Positions 14,521 through 21,689 of a DNA stretch of 21,905 bases are shown here, piece after piece. The translations under genes were made by a program, and so were the position numbers. Position 1 is the first letter of the stretch. The number at the start of each line of letters is the position of its first letter. The DNA lies in the NCBI GenBank assembly GCA_964228555.1, contig CAXQZU010000020.1:1-21905 (forward strand). The letters run 5' to 3'. Origin of the DNA: CAXQZU01 sp964228555. GTDB lineage: Bacteria; Planctomycetota; PLA2; JAEUHO01. The notes beneath the pieces were generated by a model. The model was not told the origin of the DNA and did not search any database. It saw only the letters and a program-made list of their open reading frames with translations.

Positions 14521-16614
14521 GTGATGGACTCGGCCTTGCGCAAGTGGCTGCCGGCGCTGGCGCCGGCCCTCGTCTTCGCCTTGCTGGCCGTGCAGGTGCT
14601 GGCCGGGCTGCGCGGCTTCGACCGCCCGCACGAGGGACCGCTGCGCCTGCTGCAGTTCCCCGGGTCGCTGCTGGGCTGGGGCAGCGTGCCGTTGCTGCTG
14701 CCGTTGCTGGCCTGGCTGGTGCGCGGCTGGCTGGGCCGTCCCGTGGGCAACCTGGCCATCGCCGCCTTGGGCGCGGCCACGATGGGCCTCGCGGTGGGCG
14801 GCCTGTGCGGCCTGGCCACCGGTGCGCCGGGCGTGGCCGCAGGCGGCCGCATCGGCGGCGCGCTGGCGGGCCTGCTGGGCGCCTCGATGCCGGCCCTGCT
14901 GGCGGGCGCCGTGCTGGTGGTAATGGCGCTGGCCGGGGCGCTGCTGGCACTCACGCGCCTGCACGCTGCGCCGGCCGCCGACACGTCCGCCGCGGCACCC
15001 ACCCCGGCCGCCGCGCCCGCAGCCTCCCCCGCGGCGACGTCGGCCGCCAAGGGCAAGGGCAGCCTGCCCACGGCCACCGCGCCGCGACCCGTGCGCAGCA
15101 CGGCACGCTCGCCCTATCCCGAGCGCCGCTACGACGCCGACGGCAACGAGCTGCCCATGGACCTCGGCGGCAGCGACACGGGCACGATCCGTTTCCGGGA
15201 CGATCCCCCCGAGACGCCCGCAGGCAGCGCGGCGCAGGAGGGCGCGACGTCCAGCGCGGCCCAGCCCGCGGGCACGCGCTGGCCCTCCGGCCTCGTCGGC
15301 GAGGACGAGGGCGCGAGCGCGGCCGGCAAGGGCAGCACGACCAGCACGACGTTCACGGGGTCCGCGCTGCCCGGCTCGGTGAATCGCAACTACGCCCGCC
15401 AGGGCTTCCCGACCAATCCCGGCGACGCGAACCTGATGCCCGGCGTGCGCTACCGCGACGAGGAGCCCGCGCCGGCGGCGGTCCCGGCACCGGCGTCCAG
15501 CACGGCCCCGCCCACACCCGCACCAGCCCCTCGAGCGGCTCCTGCTGCCACGGCTCCTGCCGCGGCCCCGGCCGCGCCGACCCCGGCCCCGGCGTCCAAG
15601 CCGGCCGCGCGCACCGCACCGGCCGCCGCTCCTGCGCCCGCGGCCGCCGCGGCGCCCGCGCCGGCCAGCGCGCCGACGCCGGCCGCCGCGCGCGAGACGC
15701 CCCCGCCCAGCGCCACGCGCAAGCCGGCACGCGAGCCCAAGGCAGCAAGCACGACCTCGGGGGCGACGCCCCTAGGCCCGCCCGTGGTGCCCTTCGAGCG
15801 CAGCGGGCCTGCGCCCGACGAGTCCGAGGCAGTCTCGCGCGCGGTGGGCTCGCTGGGCGACGCCAGCGCCACCGAGGGCTACCGGCAGAAGCTGGCCGCC
15901 TCGGGCATCTTCGATGACACGCAGCAGGCCGCGCCGCCCGCCGCAGCCCCGTCGCCCGCAGCAGCCCCGTCGCCTGCCGAGCCCAAGGCGCGCAAGCCGC
16001 GCGAACGCAAGCCCAGCGAGCCGGCCGCGCCTGCCGAGGCGCCGGCGCCGCAGGCCGCAGCACCCGCCCGTGCCGCCGCGCCGGGGCCCAAGCCCGCGGC
16101 CGCGCCGAAGGCCAAGCCGGAGCCGAAGCCGGATCCAGAGGCGACACCGGCACGGCAGGCCGAGCCCAAGCCCACCGCCAAGGCTGCGCCGCCCCCGCCC
16201 GAGGAGGCCGCGAGCAAGGCGGCGCGCGCCAAGCGCAGCAAGCCCGCCGAGCCTGCGCAGGACCACACCGGCTCGCTGTTCGGCGGGGCAGAGGCCGAGG
16301 CCCAGCCGGCCCCTGGCACGCCGGCCCCCGCGCCCAAGGCGGCCCCCAAGGCGGCAGGCAAGCCCGGCGCCAAGCCGCAGGGCGAGTGGGTACGGCTGCT
16401 GGCCGAGACCGAGTTCCGGCAGGCCGTCGAGGCCGCCGTGGAACGCGGCTCGGCCTCGCCCGTGCTGCTCACGCGTCGCATGGGCATCGCCTACACGAAG
16501 GCGCAGGCACTCATCGACCGCATGGCCCGCAGCGGCGTGCTGGGCGACACCGGCCCCAATGGCACGCGCCCCGTGCAGATCACGGCCGACGACCTCGCCG
16601 CCGCGCTGGCCTAG
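14521..16614 (+). CDS. Motorless FtsK-like protein: four membrane segments, Pro/Ala linker, C-terminal FtsK-gamma-like winged helix
   Basis: 697 residues. No enzyme family is recognised. Residues about 12-30, 50-70, 80-102 and 118-146 are hydrophobic, the same four-segment layout as the FtsK N-terminus. Residues about 150-620 are a Pro/Ala/Lys-rich, mostly disordered linker with a few less repetitive islands: around 197-231, 295-316 and 437-465. The C-terminus (about 631-687) resembles the gamma domain of the FtsK encoded just upstream: TRRMGIAYTKAQALIDRM against QRRFGIGYTRASRLVDMM, with 19 of 41 positions identical in a gapless hand alignment (635-675 against FtsK 731-771). No Walker A, Walker B or other motor motif is present. 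The inferred role is a membrane protein binding the same DNA sites or partners as FtsK without translocating DNA. GTG 14521 or ATG 14524 may be the start. Confidence 0.8.
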   Translation: MMDSALRKWLPALAPALVFALLAVQVLAGLRGFDRPHEGPLRLLQFPGSLLGWGSVPLLLPLLAWLVRGWLGRPVGNLAIAALGAATMGLAVGGLCGLATGAPGVAAGGRIGGALAGLLGASMPALLAGAVLVVMALAGALLALTRLHAAPAADTSAAAPTPAAAPAASPAATSAAKGKGSLPTATAPRPVRSTARSPYPERRYDADGNELPMDLGGSDTGTIRFRDDPPETPAGSAAQEGATSSAAQPAGTRWPSGLVGEDEGASAAGKGSTTSTTFTGSALPGSVNRNYARQGFPTNPGDANLMPGVRYRDEEPAPAAVPAPASSTAPPTPAPAPRAAPAATAPAAAPAAPTPAPASKPAARTAPAAAPAPAAAAAPAPASAPTPAAARETPPPSATRKPAREPKAASTTSGATPLGPPVVPFERSGPAPDESEAVSRAVGSLGDASATEGYRQKLAASGIFDDTQQAAPPAAAPSPAAAPSPAEPKARKPRERKPSEPAAPAEAPAPQAAAPARAAAPGPKPAAAPKAKPEPKPDPEATPARQAEPKPTAKAAPPPPEEAASKAARAKRSKPAEPAQDHTGSLFGGAEAEAQPAPGTPAPAPKAAPKAAGKPGAKPQGEWVRLLAETEFRQAVEAAVERGSASPVLLTRRMGIAYTKAQALIDRMARSGVLGDTGPNGTRPVQITADDLAAALA

Positions 16615-16666
16615 CCGCGCACCACCGTCGGCCGGCCGCAAAGCCTGCGCCCACGAGGCCGCCGCG

Positions 16667-16672
16667 TACCCT
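16667..16672 (+). promoter_or_regulatory. Candidate -10 box of rimO
   Basis: GCGTACCCT places the hexamer TACCCT 6 bases before the rimO ATG, again without a ribosome site. It fits the leaderless pattern of this window. Confidence 0.38.
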
Positions 16673-16678
16673 CGGGCC

Positions 16679-18010
16679 ATGCCCACGGCTGCCGCCCCCC
16701 TCGGTCGCGTCGCCCTGCTGTCGCTGGGCTGCGCCAAGAACCTCGCCGACAGCGAGCAGCTGGTGGGCGCGCGGGGCGCGGCGGGCTTCGCGCTGGCCGA
16801 CAGCATCGACGAGGCCGACCTCGCGCTGGTCAACACCTGCGGCTTCATCGACCCGGCGAAGGAGGAGTCGATCCAGGCCATCCTGCGCGTGGCCTCGCAG
16901 AAGGAGTTCGGGCGCCTGCGCGGCCTCATGGTGGCCGGCTGCCTCGTCGAGCGCTACGCCGAGCAGCTGGCCCGCGACATCCCCGAGGTGGACCGCTGGC
17001 TCACGTTCAAGGACTACGGCCGCGTGGTGGACGCCGCCCGCGACCTGATGGGCCTGCCGCAGGTGCGCGCGCTGGCGCCCGAGCGGGTGCTGCTCTCGCC
17101 CGCAGCCTACGCCTACCTGAAGATCAGCGAGGGCTGCGACCAGAAGTGCACCTTCTGCTCCATCCCCTCGTTCCGCGGCCGGCTGGCCAGCCGCAGCATC
17201 GAGGACAACGTGGCCGACGCACGCCGCGTGGCCGCGCGCGGCGTGGGCGAGATCAACCTCGTGTCGCAGGACACGACCGCCTACGGGCGCGACCTCTACG
17301 GCACGCCGCGGCTGGCCGACCTGCTGCGCGAGCTCACGCGCGTCGAGGGGCCGCGCTGGTGGCGCGTGCTCTACCTCTATCCCTCCACCTTGCGCGAGGA
17401 CGTGCTCGACGAGATGGCGCAGAACGAGCGCATCGTCAAGTACGTGGACATGCCGGTGCAGCACGTCAGCGACCGCATCCTGCACGCGATGCGCCGCGGG
17501 ATCACCGGCCCGCGCCAGCGCGCGCTGCTGGAGACCATCCGCCGCCGCGTGCCGGGCGTGACGCTGCGCACCACGCTCATCAGCGGCTTCCCCGGCGAGA
17601 CCGAGGCCGACCACCGCGAGCTGGTCGAGTTCGTGCGCGAGGGCTGGTTCGACCGGCTGGGCGTGTTCACCTACTGCCGCGAGGAGGGCACGCCCTCCCA
17701 CGACATGCCGGGGCAGGTGCCGGCCTCGCTGGCCGAGCAGCGCAAGGAGGAGATCCTCGAGGCGCAGCAAGCCGTGCACCTCGCGCGCAACGAGGCGCGC
17801 GTGGGCGAGGAGGTCGAGGTGCTGGTGGAGTCATGGGACGCCCGCGCCCGGGCGGCGCTGGGCCGCACGCCGCAGGACGCGCCCGAGGTGGACGGCAGCA
17901 TCCGCGTGGAGGGCGTGGACCACGCGCGGGCGGGCGCCTTCCTGCGTGCCCGCATCACCGCCGCCGACGGCTACGACCTCGTGGCCCAGCCGCTGCCCCA
18001 CGCGCGCTGA
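16679..18010 (+). CDS. rimO: Ribosomal protein uS12 methylthiotransferase RimO
   Basis: 443 residues. It is a radical-SAM enzyme that adds a methylthio group to an aspartate of ribosomal protein S12. The N-terminal domain binds one Fe-S cluster through C18 (LLSLGCAKN), C54 (VNTCGFIDPAKEES) and C88 (VAGCLVERY). The radical-SAM cluster is bound by C153, C157 and C160 (GCDQKCTFCSIPSFRG). The patterns EINLVSQDTTAYGRDL, LYLYPSTL, YVDMPVQHVSDRIL and ISGFPGETEADH are those of RimO rather than MiaB. A TRAM-like domain (about 375-443) closes the protein. The frame is open upstream within the preceding gene, but ATG 16679 precedes the conserved N-terminus by the normal distance. The 45-base gap to pgsA contains a candidate promoter. 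Confidence 0.94.
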   Translation: MPTAAAPLGRVALLSLGCAKNLADSEQLVGARGAAGFALADSIDEADLALVNTCGFIDPAKEESIQAILRVASQKEFGRLRGLMVAGCLVERYAEQLARDIPEVDRWLTFKDYGRVVDAARDLMGLPQVRALAPERVLLSPAAYAYLKISEGCDQKCTFCSIPSFRGRLASRSIEDNVADARRVAARGVGEINLVSQDTTAYGRDLYGTPRLADLLRELTRVEGPRWWRVLYLYPSTLREDVLDEMAQNERIVKYVDMPVQHVSDRILHAMRRGITGPRQRALLETIRRRVPGVTLRTTLISGFPGETEADHRELVEFVREGWFDRLGVFTYCREEGTPSHDMPGQVPASLAEQRKEEILEAQQAVHLARNEARVGEEVEVLVESWDARARAALGRTPQDAPEVDGSIRVEGVDHARAGAFLRARITAADGYDLVAQPLPHAR

Positions 18011-18030
18011 GGCGCGCACCCCGGGTCGGC

Positions 18031-18036
18031 TACCTT
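18031..18036 (+). promoter_or_regulatory. Candidate -10 box of pgsA
   Basis: GGCTACCTT gives the hexamer TACCTT, 19 bases before the pgsA ATG. It would give a leader of roughly a dozen bases with no obvious ribosome site. Confidence 0.35.
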
Positions 18037-18055
18037 GGGCCGCCAGCAGCACGCC

Positions 18056-18640
18056 ATGGGCATCGCCAACCTCATCACCGTCGTGCGGGGCCTGATGGCG
18101 GCCGGCGTCTGGGCCGTGGCCGGGGTGGCCGAGCAGGGCGGGCCGGACTGGTGGTGGCTGGCCTTCGGGCTGTTCGTGTTCACCGCCGCCACGGACGTGG
18201 TGGACGGGTGGATCGCGCGCAGCCGCGGCGAGGTGAGCGTGTTCGGCCGCATCGCGGACCCGCTCGTGGACAAGCTGCTGGTGCTGGGCACGATGGCCGT
18301 GCTGGTGTCGTTGCCCGGCGTGCGCGAGGTGCTGCCTGCGTGGGTGGTGCTGCTGGTGCTGGCGCGCGAGCTGGTGGTCACGGGCCTGCGCGCCGCGGTG
18401 GAGGGCAACGGCCACAGCTTCCAGGCCACCGCCGCGGGCAAGCTCAAGATGCTGGCCCAGTGCGTGGCGCTGGGCGCGGTGCTCATGCACCAGGCCGGCG
18501 TGGGCTTCCTGCGCGTGCCGCAAGGCTGGCTGGGCGGCGCGCCGCTCACGCTGGCCTTCGTGCTGGCCGGCGCGCTGGTCACGGCCGTCTCGCTGCTGGA
18601 GTACCTCGTGCGCGCGACGAGGCTGCTTGCGGCCCGCTAG
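18056..18640 (+). CDS. pgsA: CDP-diacylglycerol--glycerol-3-phosphate 3-phosphatidyltransferase
   Basis: 194 residues, an integral membrane enzyme making phosphatidylglycerophosphate. The CDP-alcohol phosphotransferase motif is complete: D47, D50-G51, A54-R55, G64, D68 and D72, with the exact family spacing. The start MGIANLITVVRGL is typical of PgsA, and ARELVVTGLR (about 104-114) favours PgsA over other CDP-alcohol transferases. Several hydrophobic segments cover about 14-27, 32-46, 75-108 and 165-190. A TTG at 18035 in the same frame would add seven residues but lies within the putative -10 region. The 3' end overlaps the pgpA start by 14 bases, joining consecutive steps of phosphatidylglycerol synthesis. 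Confidence 0.93.
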   Translation: MGIANLITVVRGLMAAGVWAVAGVAEQGGPDWWWLAFGLFVFTAATDVVDGWIARSRGEVSVFGRIADPLVDKLLVLGTMAVLVSLPGVREVLPAWVVLLVLARELVVTGLRAAVEGNGHSFQATAAGKLKMLAQCVALGAVLMHQAGVGFLRVPQGWLGGAPLTLAFVLAGALVTAVSLLEYLVRATRLLAAR

Positions 18641-19112
18641 CGGCCTGGGCGCGCTGCCGCGCCTGGCGCTGGCCGGGCTGGGCACCGGGTGGCTGCGGCC
18701 CGCGCCCGGCACCTGGGCCTCGCTGGCCGCCACCGCCGCCTGCGCCGCCGCCGAGCACCAGGCAGGCGCGGGCCGGTGGGCCGCCGGCGGCTGCCTCGTG
18801 CTGGGCTCGCTGGTCACGCTGGCCTGGGGCGGCCGGGCCACCGACGCGCAGGGGCGGCACGACCCCGGCTGGGTGGTGAGCGACGAGTGGGCCGGGCAGG
18901 GCCTGGCCTGGCTGCTGGTGGCATGGCTGGGCGCGCCGCTGCCGTGGCTGCTGGCCACGCTGCCGGCCTTCCGCCTGCTGGACATCGGCAAGCCCGGGCC
19001 CATCCGCGCGGTGCAGCGCGTGCCGGGCGGGGCGGGCGTCCTGCTCGACGACCTGCTTGCAGGACTCGGGGCCGCGTTGCTGGTGGGTGCGGCGTGGTGG
19101 TGGCTGGGCTAG
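18627..19112 (+). CDS. pgpA: Phosphatidylglycerophosphatase A
   Basis: 161 residues from a TTG start inside the end of pgsA, with GAGG about 5 bases upstream. It removes phosphate from phosphatidylglycerophosphate to give phosphatidylglycerol, the step after PgsA. Family landmarks are in order: GTGWLRPAPGTWASLAA, DPGWVVSDEWAGQGLAW (acidic active-site segment), FRLLDIGKPGPIRAVQ and GGAGVLLDDLLAGLGA. Hydrophobic segments between them fit a small polytopic membrane enzyme. No later start preserves the conserved APGTW region, so the TTG is preferred, although it is a rare start codon. The overlap argues for co-expression with pgsA. Confidence 0.9.
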   Translation: MRPASGLGALPRLALAGLGTGWLRPAPGTWASLAATAACAAAEHQAGAGRWAAGGCLVLGSLVTLAWGGRATDAQGRHDPGWVVSDEWAGQGLAWLLVAWLGAPLPWLLATLPAFRLLDIGKPGPIRAVQRVPGGAGVLLDDLLAGLGAALLVGAAWWWLG

Positions 19113-19133
19113 CAAGGCCCGCACCAGGTCCTT

Positions 19134-19152
19134 GGCCGCCACCGGCGCGGCC
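19134..19152 (+). terminator. Candidate terminator hairpin after pgpA
   Basis: GGCCGC and GCGGCC form a perfect 6-bp stem with a 7-base loop 21 bases after the pgpA stop and just before the promoter of the next gene. A weaker CAAGG/CCTTG pair (19113-19134) abuts it. No T-tract is present. Confidence 0.3.
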
Positions 19153-19185
19153 GCCGGCCGTCTGGCCCGGCTGGGTGGCACGCCC

Positions 19186-19191
19186 TATACT
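19186..19191 (+). promoter_or_regulatory. -10 box of the membrane phosphatase gene
   Basis: TATACT matches the sigma-70 -10 consensus at five of six positions and stands out in this GC-rich DNA. No clear -35 box is visible. The leader would be about 40 bases and ends with a GAGG ribosome site 8 bases before the ATG at 19240. Confidence 0.5.
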
Positions 19192-19239
19192 CCCGCGCCA
19201 CGGGCCTGCGAGGCCCTGTTCCCCCGCGAGGTGCCGCGC

Positions 19240-21081
19240 ATGGCCGCTTCCCGCTCCGACGCTTCCCGCAAGGGCTCCCGACGCGGCGAGGAGGCCGAGG
19301 CCGAGCGCCCGGCACGCGGCGGCGGGCGTCCCGCCGGCGGCGGCATGGGCGGCCCGGCCAAGGCGGCGCTGGGCGCGGCGCTGGTCACCGTGCTGGTGGC
19401 CGCCGCGGCGGTTCTGCCGGGTCGTGGCGCCGGCGACGCCGCCCTCGCCACCCGTGACAGCGCGGCCGTGGAGGAGGCAGGCCTGATGGCGGTCGGCACG
19501 CTGGCGGGGCTGGACTCCAGCACCTGGCTGGGCGGGCGCGCCGCGGGCGACGCCGACCCCGTGCTGCGGCTCAAGAAGCAGGTGCGCGACCTGTTCGGCG
19601 ACAACCTGGCCGACCGCGTGGACGAGGCCCACAAGGAGATCACCAGCGCGCCCAAGGACCTCGAGGAAGACGAGCGCGAGGACCACAAGAAGCGCCTGCT
19701 GAAGTTCGAGGCGGCCGTCGAGCGCATGAGCGGCGGCGGCGGCGGCCCCGAGGGCGAGGCGCGGGCCAAGGCCGTGCTCGCCCGCTACTCGCGCGACGCC
19801 GGCGCGGGCAGCCCCTTCCAGCTGGTCTCCGCCTTCATCACCGAGGGCAAGCTCAACCCGGCGGGCAAGCATGTGGTGGGCACGCATCCCGCCGGCGCCG
19901 TCACGCTGGATCCCTCCGCGCTGATGGGCACCGGCCCGGTGTGGGGCATGGGCACGCTCGCATCGCAGGGCACCTCCTACCCCGTGAAGGTGTTCGGCCA
20001 GCGCTGCGAGGGCAAGGCCGAGGCCACCGCGTGGGTGGCCATCAGCGCCAGCCCGGCGCCGGCCACGGGCGGCGGGCTGGGCATGCTCATGCTCGTGCTG
20101 GGCCCCGTGCTGGTGGGCGCCATCACCTTCGTGCTGGCCAACGGCATGGCCACGCAGGTGCGCAACGTGGCGCGCGAGATCGAGAAGGCCGCGTCCAGCG
20201 GCGGCCGCGGCATCCGGGCGCAGGGCGCCGAGGCCTCGGCCGTGGCGCGCGCGGTGGAACGGGCCTTCGAGGGCCTGGGCTCGGCGCCGGCCCCCTCGGG
20301 CGCGGCCCCGGTGTCGCAGGCGGCGCAGGCCGCGGCCATCGCCGAGCGCGAGCGGTCGCTGGCCAGCGAGATCCACGAGGGCCTGATCAACAAGCACCCG
20401 CCGCGCCTCACCGACTACGAGGTGGAGCACCTCTTCAAGCCCGGCCGCGACGTGGGCGGCGACCACTTCGACTACTTCCGCATCGACGACACGCACCTGG
20501 GCGTGATCCTGCTGGACACGAACGTGCGCGGCATCCCGGCTGCGCTGGTGATGTCGGCCGTGCGCGCCTACGTGCGCGCCATGGCGCCCGGCGAGCTCTC
20601 CCCCGCCGCCGTGCTCAAGAAGGTGAACAAGATGCTGGCCGGCGAGTTGCCGCCCGGCCGCCACGTGACGGCCGTCTACGCCGTCGTGGACACGGCGGCC
20701 CACCGCGTGACGCTGGCCAGCGCGGGCCACCTGCCGGTGCTGGTGTGGCAGCAGGCGGCCGGCAAGATGGGCCGCGCCAACCCCGGCGGCCTGGCCATGG
20801 GCATGGACGCGGGCCCGGTGTTCGACCGGGAGATGCAGGAGCAGGGCGTGTCCCTGTCCGCGGGCGACCGCCTCGTGCTGTACACCGACGGCGCACTGCT
20901 GGTGGCCAACGAGTCGCAGGAGGAGTTCGGCGAGCAGCGCTTCTACGCCGCGGTCATGCGCGAGGCGCCGAAGAACTCGCAGGCCTTCGTGAACTTCGTG
21001 GGCGCGGCCATCGACGCCTTCCACCTCACCAGCCCGCAGGGCGACGACATCACCATCTCCACCATCAAGCGCCTGCGCTAG
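19240..21081 (+). CDS. Membrane-bound SpoIIE/PPM-type serine phosphatase with extracytoplasmic sensor region
   Basis: 613 residues. A basic, disordered N-terminus is followed by a membrane segment (about 42-60), an extracytoplasmic region of about 215 residues with an acidic/Lys helical part, a second membrane segment (about 278-304), a helical linker (about 305-375) and the phosphatase domain (about 375-613). The domain has the metal-binding aspartates of the family: D408 in VGGDHFD, D426 in LLDTNVRGIPAALVMS, D550 in LYTDGALL, and D602-D603 in GDDITI. The usual DVSGHG loop is changed to DTNVRG. The inferred role is to dephosphorylate a regulatory protein, such as an anti-sigma-factor antagonist, in response to an outside signal; no such partner gene is in the window. 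Start chosen for its GAGG site. Confidence 0.85.
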   Translation: MAASRSDASRKGSRRGEEAEAERPARGGGRPAGGGMGGPAKAALGAALVTVLVAAAAVLPGRGAGDAALATRDSAAVEEAGLMAVGTLAGLDSSTWLGGRAAGDADPVLRLKKQVRDLFGDNLADRVDEAHKEITSAPKDLEEDEREDHKKRLLKFEAAVERMSGGGGGPEGEARAKAVLARYSRDAGAGSPFQLVSAFITEGKLNPAGKHVVGTHPAGAVTLDPSALMGTGPVWGMGTLASQGTSYPVKVFGQRCEGKAEATAWVAISASPAPATGGGLGMLMLVLGPVLVGAITFVLANGMATQVRNVAREIEKAASSGGRGIRAQGAEASAVARAVERAFEGLGSAPAPSGAAPVSQAAQAAAIAERERSLASEIHEGLINKHPPRLTDYEVEHLFKPGRDVGGDHFDYFRIDDTHLGVILLDTNVRGIPAALVMSAVRAYVRAMAPGELSPAAVLKKVNKMLAGELPPGRHVTAVYAVVDTAAHRVTLASAGHLPVLVWQQAAGKMGRANPGGLAMGMDAGPVFDREMQEQGVSLSAGDRLVLYTDGALLVANESQEEFGEQRFYAAVMREAPKNSQAFVNFVGAAIDAFHLTSPQGDDITISTIKRLR

Positions 21082-21090
21082 GCGGGCACG

Positions 21091-21492
21091 ATGGCCGCCC
21101 GACGCCGGCGCACGGCCGCACGCACAGCAGGCCGCAGGAGGGCTCCCGCCCGCGCCCGCACCGCGGCGCGCAAGGGCGTGCGGCGCGGCGCCTCCGGCCC
21201 GACGCTGCGCGCCTTCCAGCAGGCCATCGAGGCCACGTACGGCGCGCGCGACCGGCGCCGCGGCCTGGAGGCCACCTTCATGTGGCTGGCCGAGGAGGTG
21301 GGCGAGCTCTCTCGCGCGTTGCGCGGCCGCGACCGCGCCAACCTCGAGGAGGAGTTCGCCGACGTGCTCGCGTGGCTGGCCACGCTGGCCTCGCTGGCCC
21401 GCGTGGACCTCGCCGAGGCCAGCGCCAAGTACGCGCGGGGCTGCCCGCGCTGCCACGCCAGCCCGTGCGCCTGCCGGCACCGCGCGCCCTGA
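21091..21492 (+). CDS. MazG-like nucleotide pyrophosphohydrolase with C-terminal cysteine cluster
   Basis: 133 residues, 9 bases after the phosphatase gene, so probably co-transcribed. Residues about 38-115 follow the MazG all-alpha pattern: LRAFQQAIEATYGARDRRRG, WLAEEVGELSRAL (E68, E69, E72) and EEEFADVLAWLATLA (E88, D91). These acidic residues are the family's magnesium-binding set for hydrolysing nucleoside triphosphates to monophosphates. The tail GCPRCHASPCACRH holds C118, C121, C126 and C128, a possible zinc knuckle. The first 37 residues are almost only Arg, Ala and small residues. A GTG at 21178 could be an alternative start that removes most of them. Substrate unknown. Confidence 0.82.
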   Translation: MAARRRRTAARTAGRRRAPARARTAARKGVRRGASGPTLRAFQQAIEATYGARDRRRGLEATFMWLAEEVGELSRALRGRDRANLEEEFADVLAWLATLASLARVDLAEASAKYARGCPRCHASPCACRHRAP

Positions 21493-21564
21493 CCAGCGGC
21501 ACGCCCGCCCGCGACCGGGCCGCCTGCCCTGCCGCGCGAGGCCGGGCGCCTCACCCCCCCGTGC

Positions 21565-21570
21565 TAGATT
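21565..21570 (+). promoter_or_regulatory. Candidate -10 box of the terminal lipoprotein gene
   Basis: GTGCTAGATT contains TAGATT, with TAnnnT form like the others in the window, about 120 bases before the start codon. The 197 bases between the MazG-like gene and the lipoprotein hold this box and one hairpin; I see no gene there. Confidence 0.35.
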
Positions 21571-21637
21571 CCGCCCTCCGCTGCGGCGCACAGGATGCGC
21601 CGGGGTGGAGTCGGGAGCGGCAAGGCCGCGCAGCCTG

Positions 21638-21652
21638 GCCCGGGTCCCGGGC
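21638..21652 (+). promoter_or_regulatory. Inverted repeat in the lipoprotein 5' leader
   Basis: GCCCGGG and CCCGGGC flank a single T. As RNA it would form a 5-bp stem with a small loop, 37 bases before the start codon. Function unknown; chance is possible in GC-rich sequence. Confidence 0.2.
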
Positions 21653-21689
21653 GGGCGGCGGGGCACGCACCCGGATGGAGGCCCCGTCC

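Noticed and set aside
15481..16380. Pro/Ala coding repeats as a CRISPR or tandem-repeat array
   Set aside because: The repetition is at amino-acid level with irregular DNA units and no constant spacers; it is a disordered protein linker.
18814..21666. 950-residue minus-strand open frame
   Set aside because: It is antisense to pgpA, the phosphatase and the MazG-like gene, all of which have conserved motifs; the long frame is a product of few stop codons in GC-rich DNA.
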